From Candolleomyces eurysporus (Eukaryota > Basidiomycota > Agaricomycetes > Agaricales > Psathyrellaceae): a stretch of DNA of 64,000 bases. The notes beneath the pieces are model-generated. The model did not search any database, was not told where the DNA came from, and worked only from the letters and a program-made list of their open reading frames with translations. Shown here in pieces: positions 1 through 12,459 of the stretch; within the stretch, counting starts at the first letter, position 1, and each line of letters starts with the position of its first letter. The DNA lies in assembly GCA_027579435.1 (NCBI GenBank), contig JANBPK010000708.1:1-64000 (forward strand). The letters are read 5' to 3'. The position numbers and the translations under genes are program-made.

Positions 1-2495
1 CCAGGTTCGTGATGTCATGAAGATTTGGAAACACGAGAAAGAATCCGAGGCGCATCAGGTAACCTACCTTTGAAGAGTCAGATTCCCTGCATTGTGCTTA
101 GATTCTGTTAGATTTTCCGAAATGTCGTGGGCCACCAGGCCAAGGGAGTTTTTCCCCAGACCATCAATCCGGTGCGTATGCGATGGGCTCATTATCATCG
201 ATTTTTCATTGAATTTTGCTCTAGGAAGAGGAGACTGTGCCAGGAATCGAACACCCGGGAAGCACGGGCGTTATCTACTGCTCGGATCGTGCCATGGCAA
301 ATGGCTTCAGCTACTCCAGCAGCCAGGAGTGGGCCAATCTCGGTCAAGGCGCGCCTGAAGTTGGACCGATTCCTGGAGCACCTCCTCGACCAGACTCCAT
401 ACCGGTGCCTCTCGATTCTTTGGAATACGCCCCCACCACTGGTGTCAAAGGTGATTTTCCTTTTCAGATTTCTTTCGATATCTAACTCATGACCCACATA
501 CCTTAGCCCTCCGTGAGGCTGTTGCCAACCTTTACAATCTTACATATCGTGAAGGAAAAGCAAGCCAGTATACGTACGAAAACGTTTGTATCGTACCTGG
601 AGGCCGCTCTGGCTTGTCTCGCGTTGCTGCGGTCATCGGCGATGTCTACACAGTTCGTGACGATTTATTTGTTAGCAGGTTCTTTTATATAACCCTCTAT
701 CTCCAGAGCTACCAGATCCCTGATTACACGGCTTACGATCAAGTTTTAAGCGCTTTCCGACGGCTAGTCCCAGTCCCCACTGCGTAAGATCCTTTCTGCA
801 GATATTTACCTCAGCTAACCATCCCACATGATTTTACAGTCTTGATTCCAAGGTAGGTCCCTCTAGATGCTGATAGCCATCCTTCTCATGACGAACACCG
901 GTTTTTAGAACAAATACAAGTTTGATCTGGAACAAGCCAAGGTTGGCCGTACCACCCACTTCTGAAATCAACAGCTTCCTAAATTCNTTTTTTTGTGCTT
1001 TCAGAAGGATATACGTAACCAAGGCATCGCTGTTATCCTTTCTTCCAACCCCCGTAATCCTACCGGGCAGGTGAGCGAATAGTCCTGAATTTTGAACAAA
1101 GGTGTTTCCGTCAATCTCAACAAACGCCGGTTGGTTAGGTTATCAAGTAAGGAATAAACATCGTCTTCAATGAAGAATGTTCTTATACTCACTCCTCTTC
1201 GCAGAGGGAAGGATCTCAAAGAACTCGTCGACCTTTCTCGGGAGGGAACTACCGTCATTCTCGACGAGGTGGGTATCTCACGTCGTTGGACCGGCTGTGT
1301 TGTATTCTTACATGATGTCAGTTTTATTCCTGGTACATTTATCCTGATCGTGACGCCGACTTCGGGAAATCTATCTCGTCGGCGAAATATGTTGAAGATG
1401 TCAATGAGGTAAGTTAAACCTTTCATTTTAAACAATTATTAAAAGGTGCTTACCTGATATCCAATTTTAACAGGACTCTACAATTATCATTGACGGTTTG
1501 ACGAAGGTACGTAGGATTTCTTATTTTGAATCCGGGGTATACGTATACTGATGCATCTTATCTTAAGAACTGGCGCCTTCCTGGATGGCGAATCTGCTGG
1601 GTCGTGGGGCCAAAAAACCTCATTACTGCGCTTTCACAATCCGGCTCCTTCCTGGATGGCGGCGCTAACCACCCGTGCGTTTATTTCGGCAAAATATGCG
1701 TAATGACATCGTGAACGGTGTTAACCTACTCTATAGGATGCAGCTGGCGGCCATACCCCTGTTGGATCCTGAGCACGTCCGTCAGGAAAAGGTCAGCGGT
1801 GACACTTTCCATCGAAAAGTCTGCTTGTTCTCCGTTGATCTGATATTTCTATCTGTCAATTATGAAACAGCTTGCGCTGCAGAAGCATTTCAAGGCTAAG
1901 CGAGATCATGTATTGAAGCGGCTGCATGAACTTCACCTTGATGTTGACGTTCCTCCAAATTCGACGTTCTACATCTGGCTCAACCTTGAACGCCTTCCGG
2001 CTCCGCTGAACAATGGTTTGGTTAGTAGCACCTCCGTTCCACATTGCTGGATATTTACTCAGGGTCTCATGTGCATTTCTAGACCTTCTTCGAGGAGCTG
2101 TTAAAGGAGAAAACGATCGTAATCCCAGGGATCTTTTTCGATATCAATCCGGCCCACCGCCGTAACCTGTTCAACTCTCCGTGCCATCATTTCGTGAGGC
2201 TATCCTTTGGTCCGCCTATTGAAGATCTCGATAAAGGTCGGTCTAGACTTTTTGATGTGTGTAAGGTACACACCTACTGATAGCATAACTTGTTCTGTCA
2301 TCATCCAGGGTTGGACGCCATCGATCGCGTATTGAAGAAGGCAAAGAAAACGGGCATGCAAGCGTTCGGGCAGGGGTAAGTTAAAAACATCCGACTTCAA
2401 ACGATGACGGGCCTGGGTTAAACAATCTCCTGTCCAGGTACAAAACCCAAGTAGAAGAAGTGATCAAAGAGCAAGCAGTTTCGATTGCCAGTTGA
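1..2495 (+). CDS. Class I/II PLP-dependent aminotransferase (5' end outside window)
   Basis: Transfers an amino group between an amino acid and a 2-oxo acid using pyridoxal phosphate; the substrate cannot be read from the sequence. The gene enters already open at base 1 and runs through about ten short introns to TGA at 2493-2495. Visible fold-type I motifs are NPRNPTGQ (1047-1070, codons for the cofactor-proximal loop), DEFYSWYIYP split by an intron at about 1270-1335, and DGLTKNWRLPGWR, where the Schiff-base lysine codon is 1504-1506 directly before an intron. The C-terminal part has PNSTFYIWLNLE and HFVRLSFGPP, typical of the small domain. The missing N-terminus prevents a localisation call. 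Family assignment is firm; the enzyme name is left open. Confidence 0.9.
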
Positions 2496-2699
2496 ACCCA
2501 CGGAATAAACATCTTATTTTGGGAAAGCCGGGGCAGGCACAGTCAGGCCAAGAACAGGCGCGCGGACAGAATAAAAAAATTGAACAAGGACATCCTTACA
2601 TACTCTGTGTACATAATACATCTGGAAGAACTACTGCCGAATGTGATCTTGAAGTTGAAGACGAGCGGGAATATGGACGGCGGGGTACATCAGGGTGCA

Positions 2700-5447
2700 T
2701 CACAGGGAGGGATCAAAAGGGGAAAAGGCGGCCTTGAATGCTTGAGCATCCGCACGGTCATCATCTTCTGACAACAAGCATGCCTTCCAATCGAAGCGAT
2801 CTGGCATGTCGAGCAAGGACACAAGGACTTGTCTGTAGAACAAGGAGAAAAAGAGAAGCCATCAGAACACAGACATTCTCAAGGGGATCTCACACCGACA
2901 CACTGCGGCTTCGAGTGACTTACCGTCCAAATTGGATACTGAAAGGAACATGGTCCTTCATGAGATGCACCATCTTCCTCCCGTCTGGAAGGTCCACGCG
3001 GAAATAACTTCCTCGACCCCCTTGGCACGACTCAAGCGCAGCATCCGGATCGGATTCAAAGTCGATGCCCATCTGGCTGCCTTCCTTGAGGAACGTTTCT
3101 TCCACCTTGTCTATTAATTTCAGTGGAACTGGAACGGCTTGTACATGCGCATGGCCGCCTTTGGCACTGAGTCTTCCAACTTCGTACAAGACAGTCGCCG
3201 CACCGTGTTTGGCGAAAAAGGATCGTAGTGCGGTTTTATAACTTNAAAAAAAGTGATCGTATGCATATTGTAAGCGTTTCGTATTATTCATTATATGGAG
3301 CGGAAATTCACCTCTCTGTTTCATCAAGAATAGGCTGCGCGATATCGGAGGGTATGGTGGAGAAGGTCGGATAGTGGGTAATCGGGACGATGAGAATGTG
3401 TCCGCCACCCGGAACTTGAGCCGTATAATCCTCTGAGTGGGTCGGGATGATTTGCCCCTTTGCCAAAGTCACATAGCATTCGCTCCCAATGGAGACGATG
3501 AGATGCTTCCTGTATATAAAAATGCTCAGAAACCCTGAATGTTAGAAGACATATATGTAGGTACTCACGCGAGATTGGGATTGGACAGGCAAAACCAGCA
3601 TTCATCAGCTGTATAACGCGGAGATTAGCCCACCATAATGAAAAGCTTAATTCGCAGCGGGAGCTAAAAAGGAACTGACTGGAGATCTCCTTCGGTGGTC
3701 CCCGGCGACCGCGATGCTCGGATTGAGAACCTCGTTGCTGGTTCGCCACCAAACAATCCTCGAGGTAGTGATTCTCGCTTCCGCAAGCACGACAGACGTA
3801 GCCAGGTTTAGGTTTCTTTCCGCCAGTGTCACCAACAGCATCTCGGGTAGGGCAGTCACGAACGAAATGACCAGGCTATGGTGAAAAGGCTTGTCAGCGT
3901 TTGAATGAGAAGACTCTGGGGGTATACGAACAGTGCCACAGATCTTGCACACATAGTTCTCGGGAGGCTTCTGTCTTTCCGGGCAATCACTGATGAAATG
4001 CTAACCAAATCCGGTAGTTAGAAAGGCGCTGAAGACTAAGGGATGCGACGTACCTCCGTAGATTCACACCTTCGACATTTATAGCCAGGTGGAGGTTTCC
4101 CTGGTTCACCCTGTGGGACTACCCGGAGGCCTTAGATTCAAGGATTGTACAGCAACATCGAATTAACTGACCGACTTTCGAACGTTTAGTAGGTTGTTTG
4201 ATGGCTCCCCAAATGAAGTTCTCTGCCGCCTCTTCCAGAGATCGCTTCGATGCATTCTTCGCGACACCAGCCATAAAAGGATTTTTGGTGGCGTTGGCTG
4301 GTTTGGGCGCTGGTGCCGTGGTAGCAGATATTGGCGCTATACTAAAAGCATAAAACCACTAAACGGGACGTCAGAGCTGCGTCTCAGAATCCGATGCTGG
4401 CACATACCCGTTGCTTTTTGCCGGTAGCTGGTTCGTTGCCAAAAGCCCCGAGACTGATGAACCGCGAAATTCGTCCATCCTCTCCGTCCCAGACAAAAGG
4501 CTCGCGTTCCCAGAATTTGGGAGGTCGGCCACCAGCAGCAGCGAAGTGATATCGAGGTTTGATTTTCGCAACGACGTCGTCCAAGGGAAGTGTACCTATT
4601 GATGATAACTGAGGGTCCGGCAGTGGTGCAGCGGATAACTGGGTTATTGACGCGGGCCAAACGTTCGACAGGAATATGTCAATATTTTGGGATGAGGTCG
4701 AGCTAGACTGAATAGACGCAAGTGAGTTATAACTCTGCTTTGTCGATGATTTGGACAGTGAGTTCGACAGCAAACGGTCGACAGTCTGACTGGCGAAGAA
4801 AGGCGATAAGAAGCCCTGCGCGAGAGAGACAACGTGTTATAAGGAATGTTTTGGAGTTTAGAGGTTGTCTTCGTACCGGTGCAGTCTCAGACGAGGTGAA
4901 TATATTCTGATCATAGATTCCGCCGAGGCAAGCAATCCTCAAGCCGTGAGCCGTTGTGATAGTTCCAGATTTGCCTGCAGAGGGTGTTAATTGCCAACCT
5001 CTGGACGATGACAGTTTGTATACGGACTCATAAGAAACACGTTCTTGCACAACTCTCCTCCTGTTTTGGCAAACTTTTCGATAACTTTTCCCGGTAGCGG
5101 CTGATCACCCTGCATGATATAGGATTCAATGGGAGCTAAATACAAGGTTGGTTGGACACGATAAGTTCCGGTGTACATGAGCCCCGTACCTTCAATTCTC
5201 CCTTCTAGCAGCTGAGAGACTTCGTCGTCTACAGAGTCATCTTCCGTGAGAGGTCCAAAGAAGTCGCCGGCACACAGCAGCAGGTCGAATTTGCCATGTT
5301 TCGCGTCGATTACCTTGACTTTTGCGAAAAGTTCACGAATTGAGCCGACAGCAGAGCCGACTGTAAGGCTATTGAGAGCAAGTTAACCAAGAAGGAGAAG
5401 AAAGAGGAACGTACTTACATCTTGACAGAACCGTTGGAGCTTGCCAT
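2700..5447 (-). CDS. CWF19-like protein (CWF19L1/Drn1 type), splicing and lariat-debranching factor
   Basis: Homologues associate with late spliceosomes and the debranching enzyme Dbr1 (family knowledge). The start ATG (5447) opens MASSNGSVKI and then reads FDLLLCAGDFFG, the diagnostic N-terminal metallophosphoesterase-like segment of CWF19L1. It continues with IKPRYHFAA and FWEREPFVWDGE. The middle carries three CCHC-type zinc knuckles (about 3750-4085), for example CRACGSENHYLEDC. These are followed by the HIT-like CwfJ C1 domain (GSECYVTLAKG, VPGGGHILIVPITHYPTF) and the CwfJ C2 domain (KGGHAHVQAVPVP, GRGSYFRVDLPDG). The last exon ends RFDWKACLLSEDDD...FDPSL with TGA at 2700. Human CWF19L1 lacks the knuckles as far as I recall, so they may be a fungal elaboration. 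An N near 3245 lies in an intron. Confidence 0.93.
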
Positions 5448-6240
5448 CGAACGGGCGAGCGGAATATCGTTGAACCAGCACTGAATGACGTTCAGACGCG
5501 CCGTATTTGTTTGGCAAAACCGATGCATCCAAACATCCTCTACGCCGCACCCGCAATCGTCCCTCGTTCAATTCTTTCCTCTGTCATAACATAACCCAGC
5601 GCCGCAGGTACCATTGAGTTGCCTGCTCTCATCAATCAAATTTATCGTAACATGTAGGAAATATCGAATATGAGCAGATGCGGCCCCTTGAACGCAAACT
5701 GAAAGCTAACTCGCTCGGTATCCGAACATCTAGATCTGCGTCAGAATTCAACGTTCAACATTCACAGCCAACTCGCATCATGAGCGTGAAACTGTGTGCT
5801 TCGCCTCCCGATGCGCGGATGAGAAGCACTCTCTCCAGATATCATCATGAGATCACAGTGGCAAACACTGTGCCTGGGTTCCTATCATGAGGTACGTCCA
5901 GGATTACACGAAGATTCGCTGCGCCTGATGAGAGCGGGCAGCCTTGTAATTGGAAAAGACAAGGCGGCGTCTAGATGGAGGTAGAAAATACAACCAGAGG
6001 AAGATCATCAGAAGACATACTTGACACGGACATTTGACGGCGATAACATGCGCCTTTGGTCCAGATTTGGGCGGCGATGGTCCTAATGAGGGAGATTTCC
6101 CAGCTAGGTTCGCGTTGTCTGTCAGAAAAATGTCAACTCGTCGTTTCATTAGCCGTGTCCATGACTGCTATAAATGATTCGCATTGCTCGTTTCCTCTTT
6201 CTCCAGGTCCTGGCCTTCTTCTCCCCTTCTCCTCTCCACC
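5448..6240. other. Intergenic, divergent promoters of the CWF19-like and carboxylesterase genes
   Basis: About 790 bp with no convincing exon on either strand. The open frames here lack splice context and recognisable motifs. The last 40 bases before the esterase ATG are strongly pyrimidine-rich (CT-rich tract at about 6194-6238), a common feature upstream of start codons of well-expressed basidiomycete genes. Confidence 0.6.
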
Positions 6241-8138
6241 ATGTTGTCCGCTCTTCTAGTCCCTCTTTTACTCCAGGCTCTCCTTCTCTCGTCCGTCTCT
6301 GCAGCACCCATTGGCCTTAGGATTCCAAAAATCGACCCCAAGAAGATCTTATGCCAGCTCTCCTTTGTGGAAAGATACCTTTGCCCTGAGGGTGGTCTTA
6401 ATGCTCTCTCTCGGGTTACCCCGCTCGGCACTGCTAGTGGTGTCCTCGACCCAGATGGTGCCCACCGTTACCCAGTCAGATACGCAAGTGCGGCGCGCTG
6501 GGCCCCATCTACTCTGGTCAACTCCTGGGAGCTTCCGTAAGTTTTCTACACTCGCGTCTGCAAGCTCTAGGATTAACGCCCTCTCACCAGCAATGGCTCA
6601 AATAACGTGTCCGCCCTGCCATTGGCTTGCCCTCAGAACGATGTCAGTTCATCGACCTACTCCGAAGACTGTCTTTCGATGGTGCTCTATGTACCACCTT
6701 CTCTGAATCCGCTGACGAGCAACGCGCCTGTCCTAGTCTGGTGAGTGTTTTTGCTACATATCGTTGATGTGCGATGGGCTCAGTTTCTTTTCCTTCAAGG
6801 ATTCATGGGGGCTCTTTCGTCGTAGGCTCTGCCACTTCTACAGGTATCGACGGTTCCAAGCTTGCCTTGGCAACAAACTCCATCGTTGTTGTCCCTCAAT
6901 ATCGTCTTGGCGCTGTAAGTTGCCTTTCGCGCCATGTCATTGAGACCCCGTCACTTACCTGTTATTAGCTCGGGCTTTTGGCCCCCAATGGCAATACGAA
7001 CCTTGCAGTCAAAGATGTTGTCAATGCCTTGGAATTCGTCAAGCGTGTCGCGCCATCGTTTGGTGGAAGTGCTTCCAAAGTGACTCTTGCCGGCCAGAGC
7101 GCTGGTGCCAGCATGATTCGTGCGATACTCTCTGCGCCTTCCGCCAGTTCTCTTTTCCGTTCAGTGATCTTGCACTCGGACCCCATCAACTTTGGACACC
7201 TTCGCCCTGCCATTCACCAAACCATTGCCGACGACTTCAAGAGTAGAGTCGGATGTAGCTCTGCCTCTTGCCAGAATGGCTTGTCCCTCAGCTCCATTCT
7301 CTCAGCACAGCAAGCCACGTATGACTACGCAGTGAACAACATCCCCGCTGCAGGTACTGGACAACCGATCCGCCCAGTCCTCGATGGGACTTTTATTACC
7401 ACACCATTCGACACCACCGCACCCTTCCCTTCAATCAACAAACCCCTCCTTGTGACTTCCGTTGAAAACGAGGCCGCCTGGGCTATTTTCAAATCGCTCC
7501 CACCTCTTCTGGACGAGGGAGCTTTCCCTTATTTAACCAGTCTCACTTTCGGAAACCAGAGGACTTCTGTTATCCTGGATTCACCATTCTACACCCCTGC
7601 CCCCGGATCGATAGTCGACGGGAAGGTCGATGGCCGATTCCAACTTGAGAAACTCGGCACTGATTATTTGTGGAAGTGCTCGGGCTGGACTTTCTCAAGG
7701 GCATGGGTTCAGGCTGGCAGTAACGCTTATGTTGGTCAATTCGTAGTTGGTGCCACCTACCCTGGCAACGAGGAAGTCCCAAGGTGCACTCAAAACGGCG
7801 TCGTCTGCCACCAAGACGATATCCAGATTGTGGTATGTCTTTCTAATTATTCATGGTTTTGTATTTTCTGACGATGTCTTTCTCTTGTGCCACAGTTCGG
7901 GACCGTTGCCAACCCAACTGCGGAACAAAGTGCTCTTACCTCGCAGATTCAGCAACGATACAAGGCATTCCTCAACAATGGTAACCCAAATGCGGCTGGC
8001 CTACCAACTTGGACCGCGGCGACGACTACCGATGTTCACGCTCTGCGCCTTGGAGGAACTGGTGAGGCCGATGTTGGTGCTTGCGACCCATCCTTCTGGG
8101 GCTCGAGCGTTGATTACGACTACCAGTTCTACAACTAG
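6241..8138 (+). CDS. Secreted type-B carboxylesterase/lipase
   Basis: Serine hydrolase of the alpha/beta-hydrolase fold, predicted extracellular, cleaving carboxylic esters or lipids. The ATG at 6241 follows a CT-rich leader and encodes a signal peptide (MLSALLVPLLLQALLLSSVSA, then APIGL). Introns are seen after the exon ending near 6537, at about 6740-6799 (before IHGGSF), at about 6914-6968 and at about 7833-7896. Diagnostic sequences are EDCLSMVLYVP (the EDCL box), VWIHGGSFVVGS (oxyanion hole) and LAGQSAGASM (nucleophile Ser, GxSxG) in the exon around 7085-7115. The protein, about 540 residues, has the normal length for the family. Substrate is not predictable; fungal relatives include lipases, cholesterol esterases and mycotoxin-type esterases. 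Its neighbours give no pathway hint. Confidence 0.93.
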
Positions 8139-8580
8139 ATATTCGATAGATGCACGGCTGATTCCCGCTTTCTTTCTCGACATCATCGGTTATTTATCCC
8201 CATTCACTTATTTCAACTCGTTCTCTCATTTAATCTGGTCTGCCCACGAGACCTGCCCCACTGTAGCATAGCTTTTGTTGTCNTTTTTGAACACCCCTCT
8301 GTAGCTATAAATCTCTTCTTTGCCTCTGCCAACTAGAACCACTCGTTTATGCCTAATAATATACTGAATACATTAATGTTTATGCGTCCTATAACGTATA
8401 CCGCATCCAGATGCGCGTCGATGGCGACCGTCGATAATATGCCTATCGCACGCCTATTGAGATCCAAGATCCCGTGGCCTCTCAAGTGGTATGCGGGGTC
8501 GTTTTGGAACGGATTCGATGACCCCATGATCACCCGCACCTGGTCAGGCTGCCGCTACAAGCGTCCGGGAGCATTTATCG
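8139..8580. other. Intergenic between convergent 3' ends
   Basis: Shared 3' flank of the carboxylesterase (+) and the Nudix gene (-). I see AT-rich stretches compatible with 3' UTRs and polyadenylation but no RNA gene or exon. Confidence 0.6.
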
Positions 8581-9909
8581 TTAGAGTTTGGAAGAAGGCA
8601 TATTGAAAGTAGCAGGTTCTATGTCCTTGGAAATGTCGAAGTTCCGAACTAAAGTTATCTGCGCAACGGTCTGAGGAGAAGCAGAGAGTCAGTACCAACT
8701 CCTCATAGGCGACAAAACTGTTTACCCCTTTCCCAAACTGCACCATTGCACGGTGAAGTCTCCCCTTCGGGCCTCCTCTTCCTTCATCACCCTCGTATGC
8801 CAAGATCTGGCGATCGGTATCATCTTTGCCGATAGCCAGAGGGTTGATCACCAGCTTGCCAAAAGCACCGGCTGAGAGAGCCTCGACTCGCTCACGTTGC
8901 TCTGCGGTGTTCACCGACCCCTTCAGGATTTCCGCGAGGGTGCTCAGGATGTAGAATTGTGGTGGCATAAAGCTCATCTTCTGCGCTTTATGTTCTTCCA
9001 GGGCTTCGGCGGGGTGGATGAAGCGGGCGGCAATTACTTCCTGCCCACCATCTGCGTCAAGCAATGAAAATAGAATGCTCAGGTTAGCGTTTAGAAATCG
9101 GCTTCACGTAGATCATACAGTACCTGGAGTTGGGAGCCTCTCTTGCTTCTTTCCCGACGAGAAACCCGACGACGGGGACGGTGTAAGGAAAGTCACNAAA
9201 AAACTGAGTTCGGAACCGCCTGTATACGAAACGAACGGTTTGCATTGTGAGCAGAGATCGATCATACCGGAGATAAGCTAGGTATCTCACTTGGGAGGGC
9301 CAACAGGGGTTATCCACTCGGTGAAGGGCATAAGCGCAGCGACATCTGGCCTGAGGTTGTGCTCCGACAGGAAATCTTGAAACAGCTTTTTTTGCTGATG
9401 TATCGCAAACCGTTCCTCGTCCAATACCTTCTCCGACACAGTCGCACTTGGATTCATTACCGAGCTGTCCGCAAATGAAGAGGCCAAGAGCAAGCCTGAC
9501 TCTTCGAAGGTCTCGCGAATGGCAGTGATGGCAAGCGACGAGTCTTGCTTCTTGTCGAAATTGCCTCCGGGGAAGACCTAGAGTTCCAGTTTATGAGAAA
9601 GCCACGGTTTGCTGCCCGGGAGATACGAACATGCATTCCACCAAAGGCGCTAGATTTCGGATTTCTTTCGACAAGCAGTATCTCGTTTCGCTGGTTGATG
9701 ATGACCAGGCTTGCAGAAGGTCGTGGTATTGGCACCGGTTTAGGTGCGACTGTCGAATTTGTGGCAGAGGCAGACATTGTTGTAAGACAAACCCTTTGGC
9801 AGGCAGCGCGTCCGTTAAAGAGATACGTGGCAGAGAGAGGAGCAAGAAAGCACCCAGGAGTAAATGCGAGACGGATAAACGACCTCCATTTTACCGGGAG
9901 TGGTGGCAT
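8581..9909 (-). CDS. Nudix hydrolase, NUDT7/NUDT19-like, with peroxisomal PTS1 (SKL)
   Basis: Hydrolyses nucleoside diphosphates linked to another moiety; NUDT7/NUDT19 relatives cleave coenzyme A and acyl-CoAs in peroxisomes or mitochondria. The Nudix box is visible as PGGNFDKK...AIRETFEESGLLL, with two more residues between the first Gly and REx2EE than the textbook pattern. NUDT19-type proteins also carry an insertion there. The core continues through FTEWITPVGPPK and FTPSSG-type segments, and the last exon ends FNMPSSKL-stop, a canonical C-terminal SKL signal. The N at 9197 is an extra character: removing it restores QFFVTFLTPSPSSGF. Two starts are possible. The upstream ATG at 9909 adds about 44 residues of basic, hydrophobic leader; the ATG at 9777 gives MSASATNS. 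I prefer 9777 for a peroxisomal enzyme, but the longer form could be dual-targeted. Confidence 0.87.
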
Positions 9910-10363
9910 TTAAAGGACTCCTGTGCGGTTCAGCAGTGCTTGTGATAATTCGGTCACTCACTTGAGCTCTCACACACACTTGTAACCTTGATCTCATCAA
10001 CAAGCACTGAAACGGATCGGCGACGGAACTAAGGTCGGCGTTGCGATCAGGTCGTTTCAAGCTTAGGGTACATACTATTAGGTATGTCAAAATCATCGAG
10101 GAGCGTTAACGGAGGGATGAACTAACACACGCTGGTACAGAAGTACACGAAATCACTGACCCAGCAGGAATGTTCGAGTCAATGAACTTGATTACAGTAC
10201 AATCCATAAATTGCAAATCGAAACTCAAGAAAAGCCTTAAAGATGACAAAAGGTGTCCTGTGACACTACAGATATAGGTACACACAAGCCTTGTGATCCG
10301 TACAACAGGAGTCATCCACCTTGATGAGGAAACGATGCTTTCCCGTCGGATCCCAGCCTTACC
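9910..10363. other. Intergenic, upstream of the Nudix gene and downstream of the UBLCP1 gene
   Basis: About 450 bp without a supportable gene. It should hold the Nudix promoter and the 3' UTR of the next minus-strand gene. No TATA-like box, tRNA or repeat stands out. Confidence 0.5.
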
Positions 10364-12046
10364 CTATGGGCGAGACAATTTCTTTACGACATTTTTCCAT
10401 TCCTAAGCATCAAGAAAGTCAGTGGACGTATACGAGCGCCATGATAATCGCGTACCTTGTGGGCTATCGTTCGAAAATCGTCAAGGCTCGATATGTGTAC
10501 CAGGTATCGGGTGAGCTTCTCAAGTTCTCGGTCGGCCATGGCTTCCGAGGTGTGGGCATTTTTGAATGCATGGATCTTGATCCCTTCCCTGGGATTCAAA
10601 GCAAAGTTGCGGCTCTAGACAACCATTAAGAAAGCTGAGAAGTCTGAAAGCGAGAAGATACGTCACCAGATCGTCAACGTGAACAGTATTGCTCGCATTA
10701 CTGAAATTCCTCCATATCAGAGTGACCAGTCGAACCACAGAGAGAGCTGAACTCACTACTCAGGGAAATGATTCCAAATGATCTGGAGTGCCTTGACAGA
10801 GTGTTGCCAAGGTTTTCCTTCACGCTCTGTGAACACCGTGAACATTGAGGTTTTATCCAAAACTAGGGCGAAGAATTTGAGGATTTGGAAACTTTCCTTG
10901 CCGAGTAAGAAGGGGCATTACCGAAAGAGATCTGTTCTGGAAGTATGAGCGACACACACAAGAAACAATTAAGGAGCACGAACATGATAGTTCTTGTCAG
11001 ATCCGATCATGCCCAGCTCTACCAATTTTGTTTCCAACCATATCCAGCTGGTTTGTGACCTAGAGCAAGAGGCATCAGAACTCAGCCGTGAGATCATGAG
11101 CAAAGTGTGCAGTGCGCTCACCAGATGCAAACTAGAAAGATAAAATGAGTTGTGATAGAGGAACGAGACCGAAAGGGCTACGAACTGTCATAATATGGGT
11201 ATATTGCTTCGAGGAACTCGTGTAGATAAGGCCGTGCACATTCACTCGGAGGGAGACTTCCAGACGTAAGTGGCTTCGTGTCAAGAATGGCTGTGTATGT
11301 GCGATCAGTTTACGAACTCAGGTTTATGCTCAAACACTGACTATAGTCGATGTCGAGGACGAGAAGCCTCTTCCCTGGTCGAAGGGGAGTTATGATGTTG
11401 ACGTTGAGTTTTGCCGTCATCTCCTTCACTTTACGAATGTTTCTGGCATCGTGCTGATAGCGGTTACTAGCTGCCATATTCTCAGTAAAGTCCACGTCGA
11501 GGTCGTTGACCACATCCGGTAGGCTCTCAAGTTCTGGCAGTGTCATGAGTATCAGTATCAGTTTGCTTCGAAAGCCTCAAGTCGAGTACTGACTGGATGG
11601 ATCTTTGATCTCATCGCCTTCGGGAGTGCCAATGAGAGAGAATTTCTTTCCCGGGGTCAGCCCTAGATCAGCTCTGAACAAAATGGTAAGACAGACAATC
11701 GTCGTGCAGTGGATGTCCGCTCACACTCGAGCCTGATCAGGAGGTAGCTTTCCTTTAACGAGTCCAAGAATCTTCTGTCTTTCGATAGGGACCTTTGTGA
11801 GATCACGGAGACTCGTTTTCAAGTCGAACACTCTGCAAAAAGGGTCAATCTACCTGGCGAGCGCCGATGAAGAGAGAGCACCGACCTATCTGAGTCTGCT
11901 ATGGTAAGCTTGAAAGCCTTTCCAGCCCAGGTAAACTGAAGGTCGACCCAACGATCCGCGGTAGTGTCGGCATCTAGGGTTTCCTAGATTCTCGGTAAGG
12001 GAGGTCATGGAATCAGAAAACGTCGTCGAGGGCCTACAGTAGCCAT
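10364..12046 (-). CDS. UBLCP1: UBLCP1-like ubiquitin-like domain phosphatase (proteasome phosphatase)
   Basis: HAD-superfamily Ser/Thr phosphatase; the animal homologue binds the 19S proteasome through its ubiquitin-like domain and dephosphorylates it in the nucleus. A three-codon first exon (ATG GCT ACT, ending 12038) joins ETLDADTTADRWVDLQFTWAGKAF, the ubiquitin-like domain. The phosphatase core reads NIITPLRPGKRLLVLDIDY, then an intron (GTCAGT donor at about 11345) interrupts the last codon of the DIDYT motif, giving DIDYTILDTKPL after splicing. Next come CARPYLHEFLEAIYPYYD, then REGIKIHAFKNAH and ELEKLTRYLVHISSLDDFRTIAHKEW near the C-terminus, all collinear with human UBLCP1. It ends VVKKLSRP with TAG at 10364. 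At least eight introns. Confidence 0.93.
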
Positions 12047-12459
12047 GCCAGAGCTGCCTGCGACTGGAGCGCATGCCCCTTCTTCAGAGGTGGACCCTTG
12101 CGTCATGAAGACCTGCTGAATCAGAAAATACCAACAGAGTCTGAAGTTAGCGGCCGGCAAAATGACTCGCGTGCACCCTGAATAGAGCAAAAATCAACAT
12201 ACTATCCAATAAAAGATGCCTAAATTCTGAGTTTACTATGTTGCAGGGCAGAGCGCTGGGATTGGTTCAAGATCAAGTCGCGTCAGGGACGCGATCACCC
12301 ATTTAAGCACAAATGTGTCACGTGACGCTAGGCGCTTAACATCGAGAGACATGGAGACTACAAAATTGGGACTCTTCCGGGTTGACATTAGCTTTTCTTT
12401 ACTACATAGTACAACGAATAAAGTGGTGGACCTCATTCCCCTGGGGGAAATGCTAATCA
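12047..12459. other. Intergenic, UBLCP1 promoter and CSN8 3' flank
   Basis: About 410 bp between two minus-strand genes. No exon with coding character or RNA gene was recognised. Confidence 0.5.
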
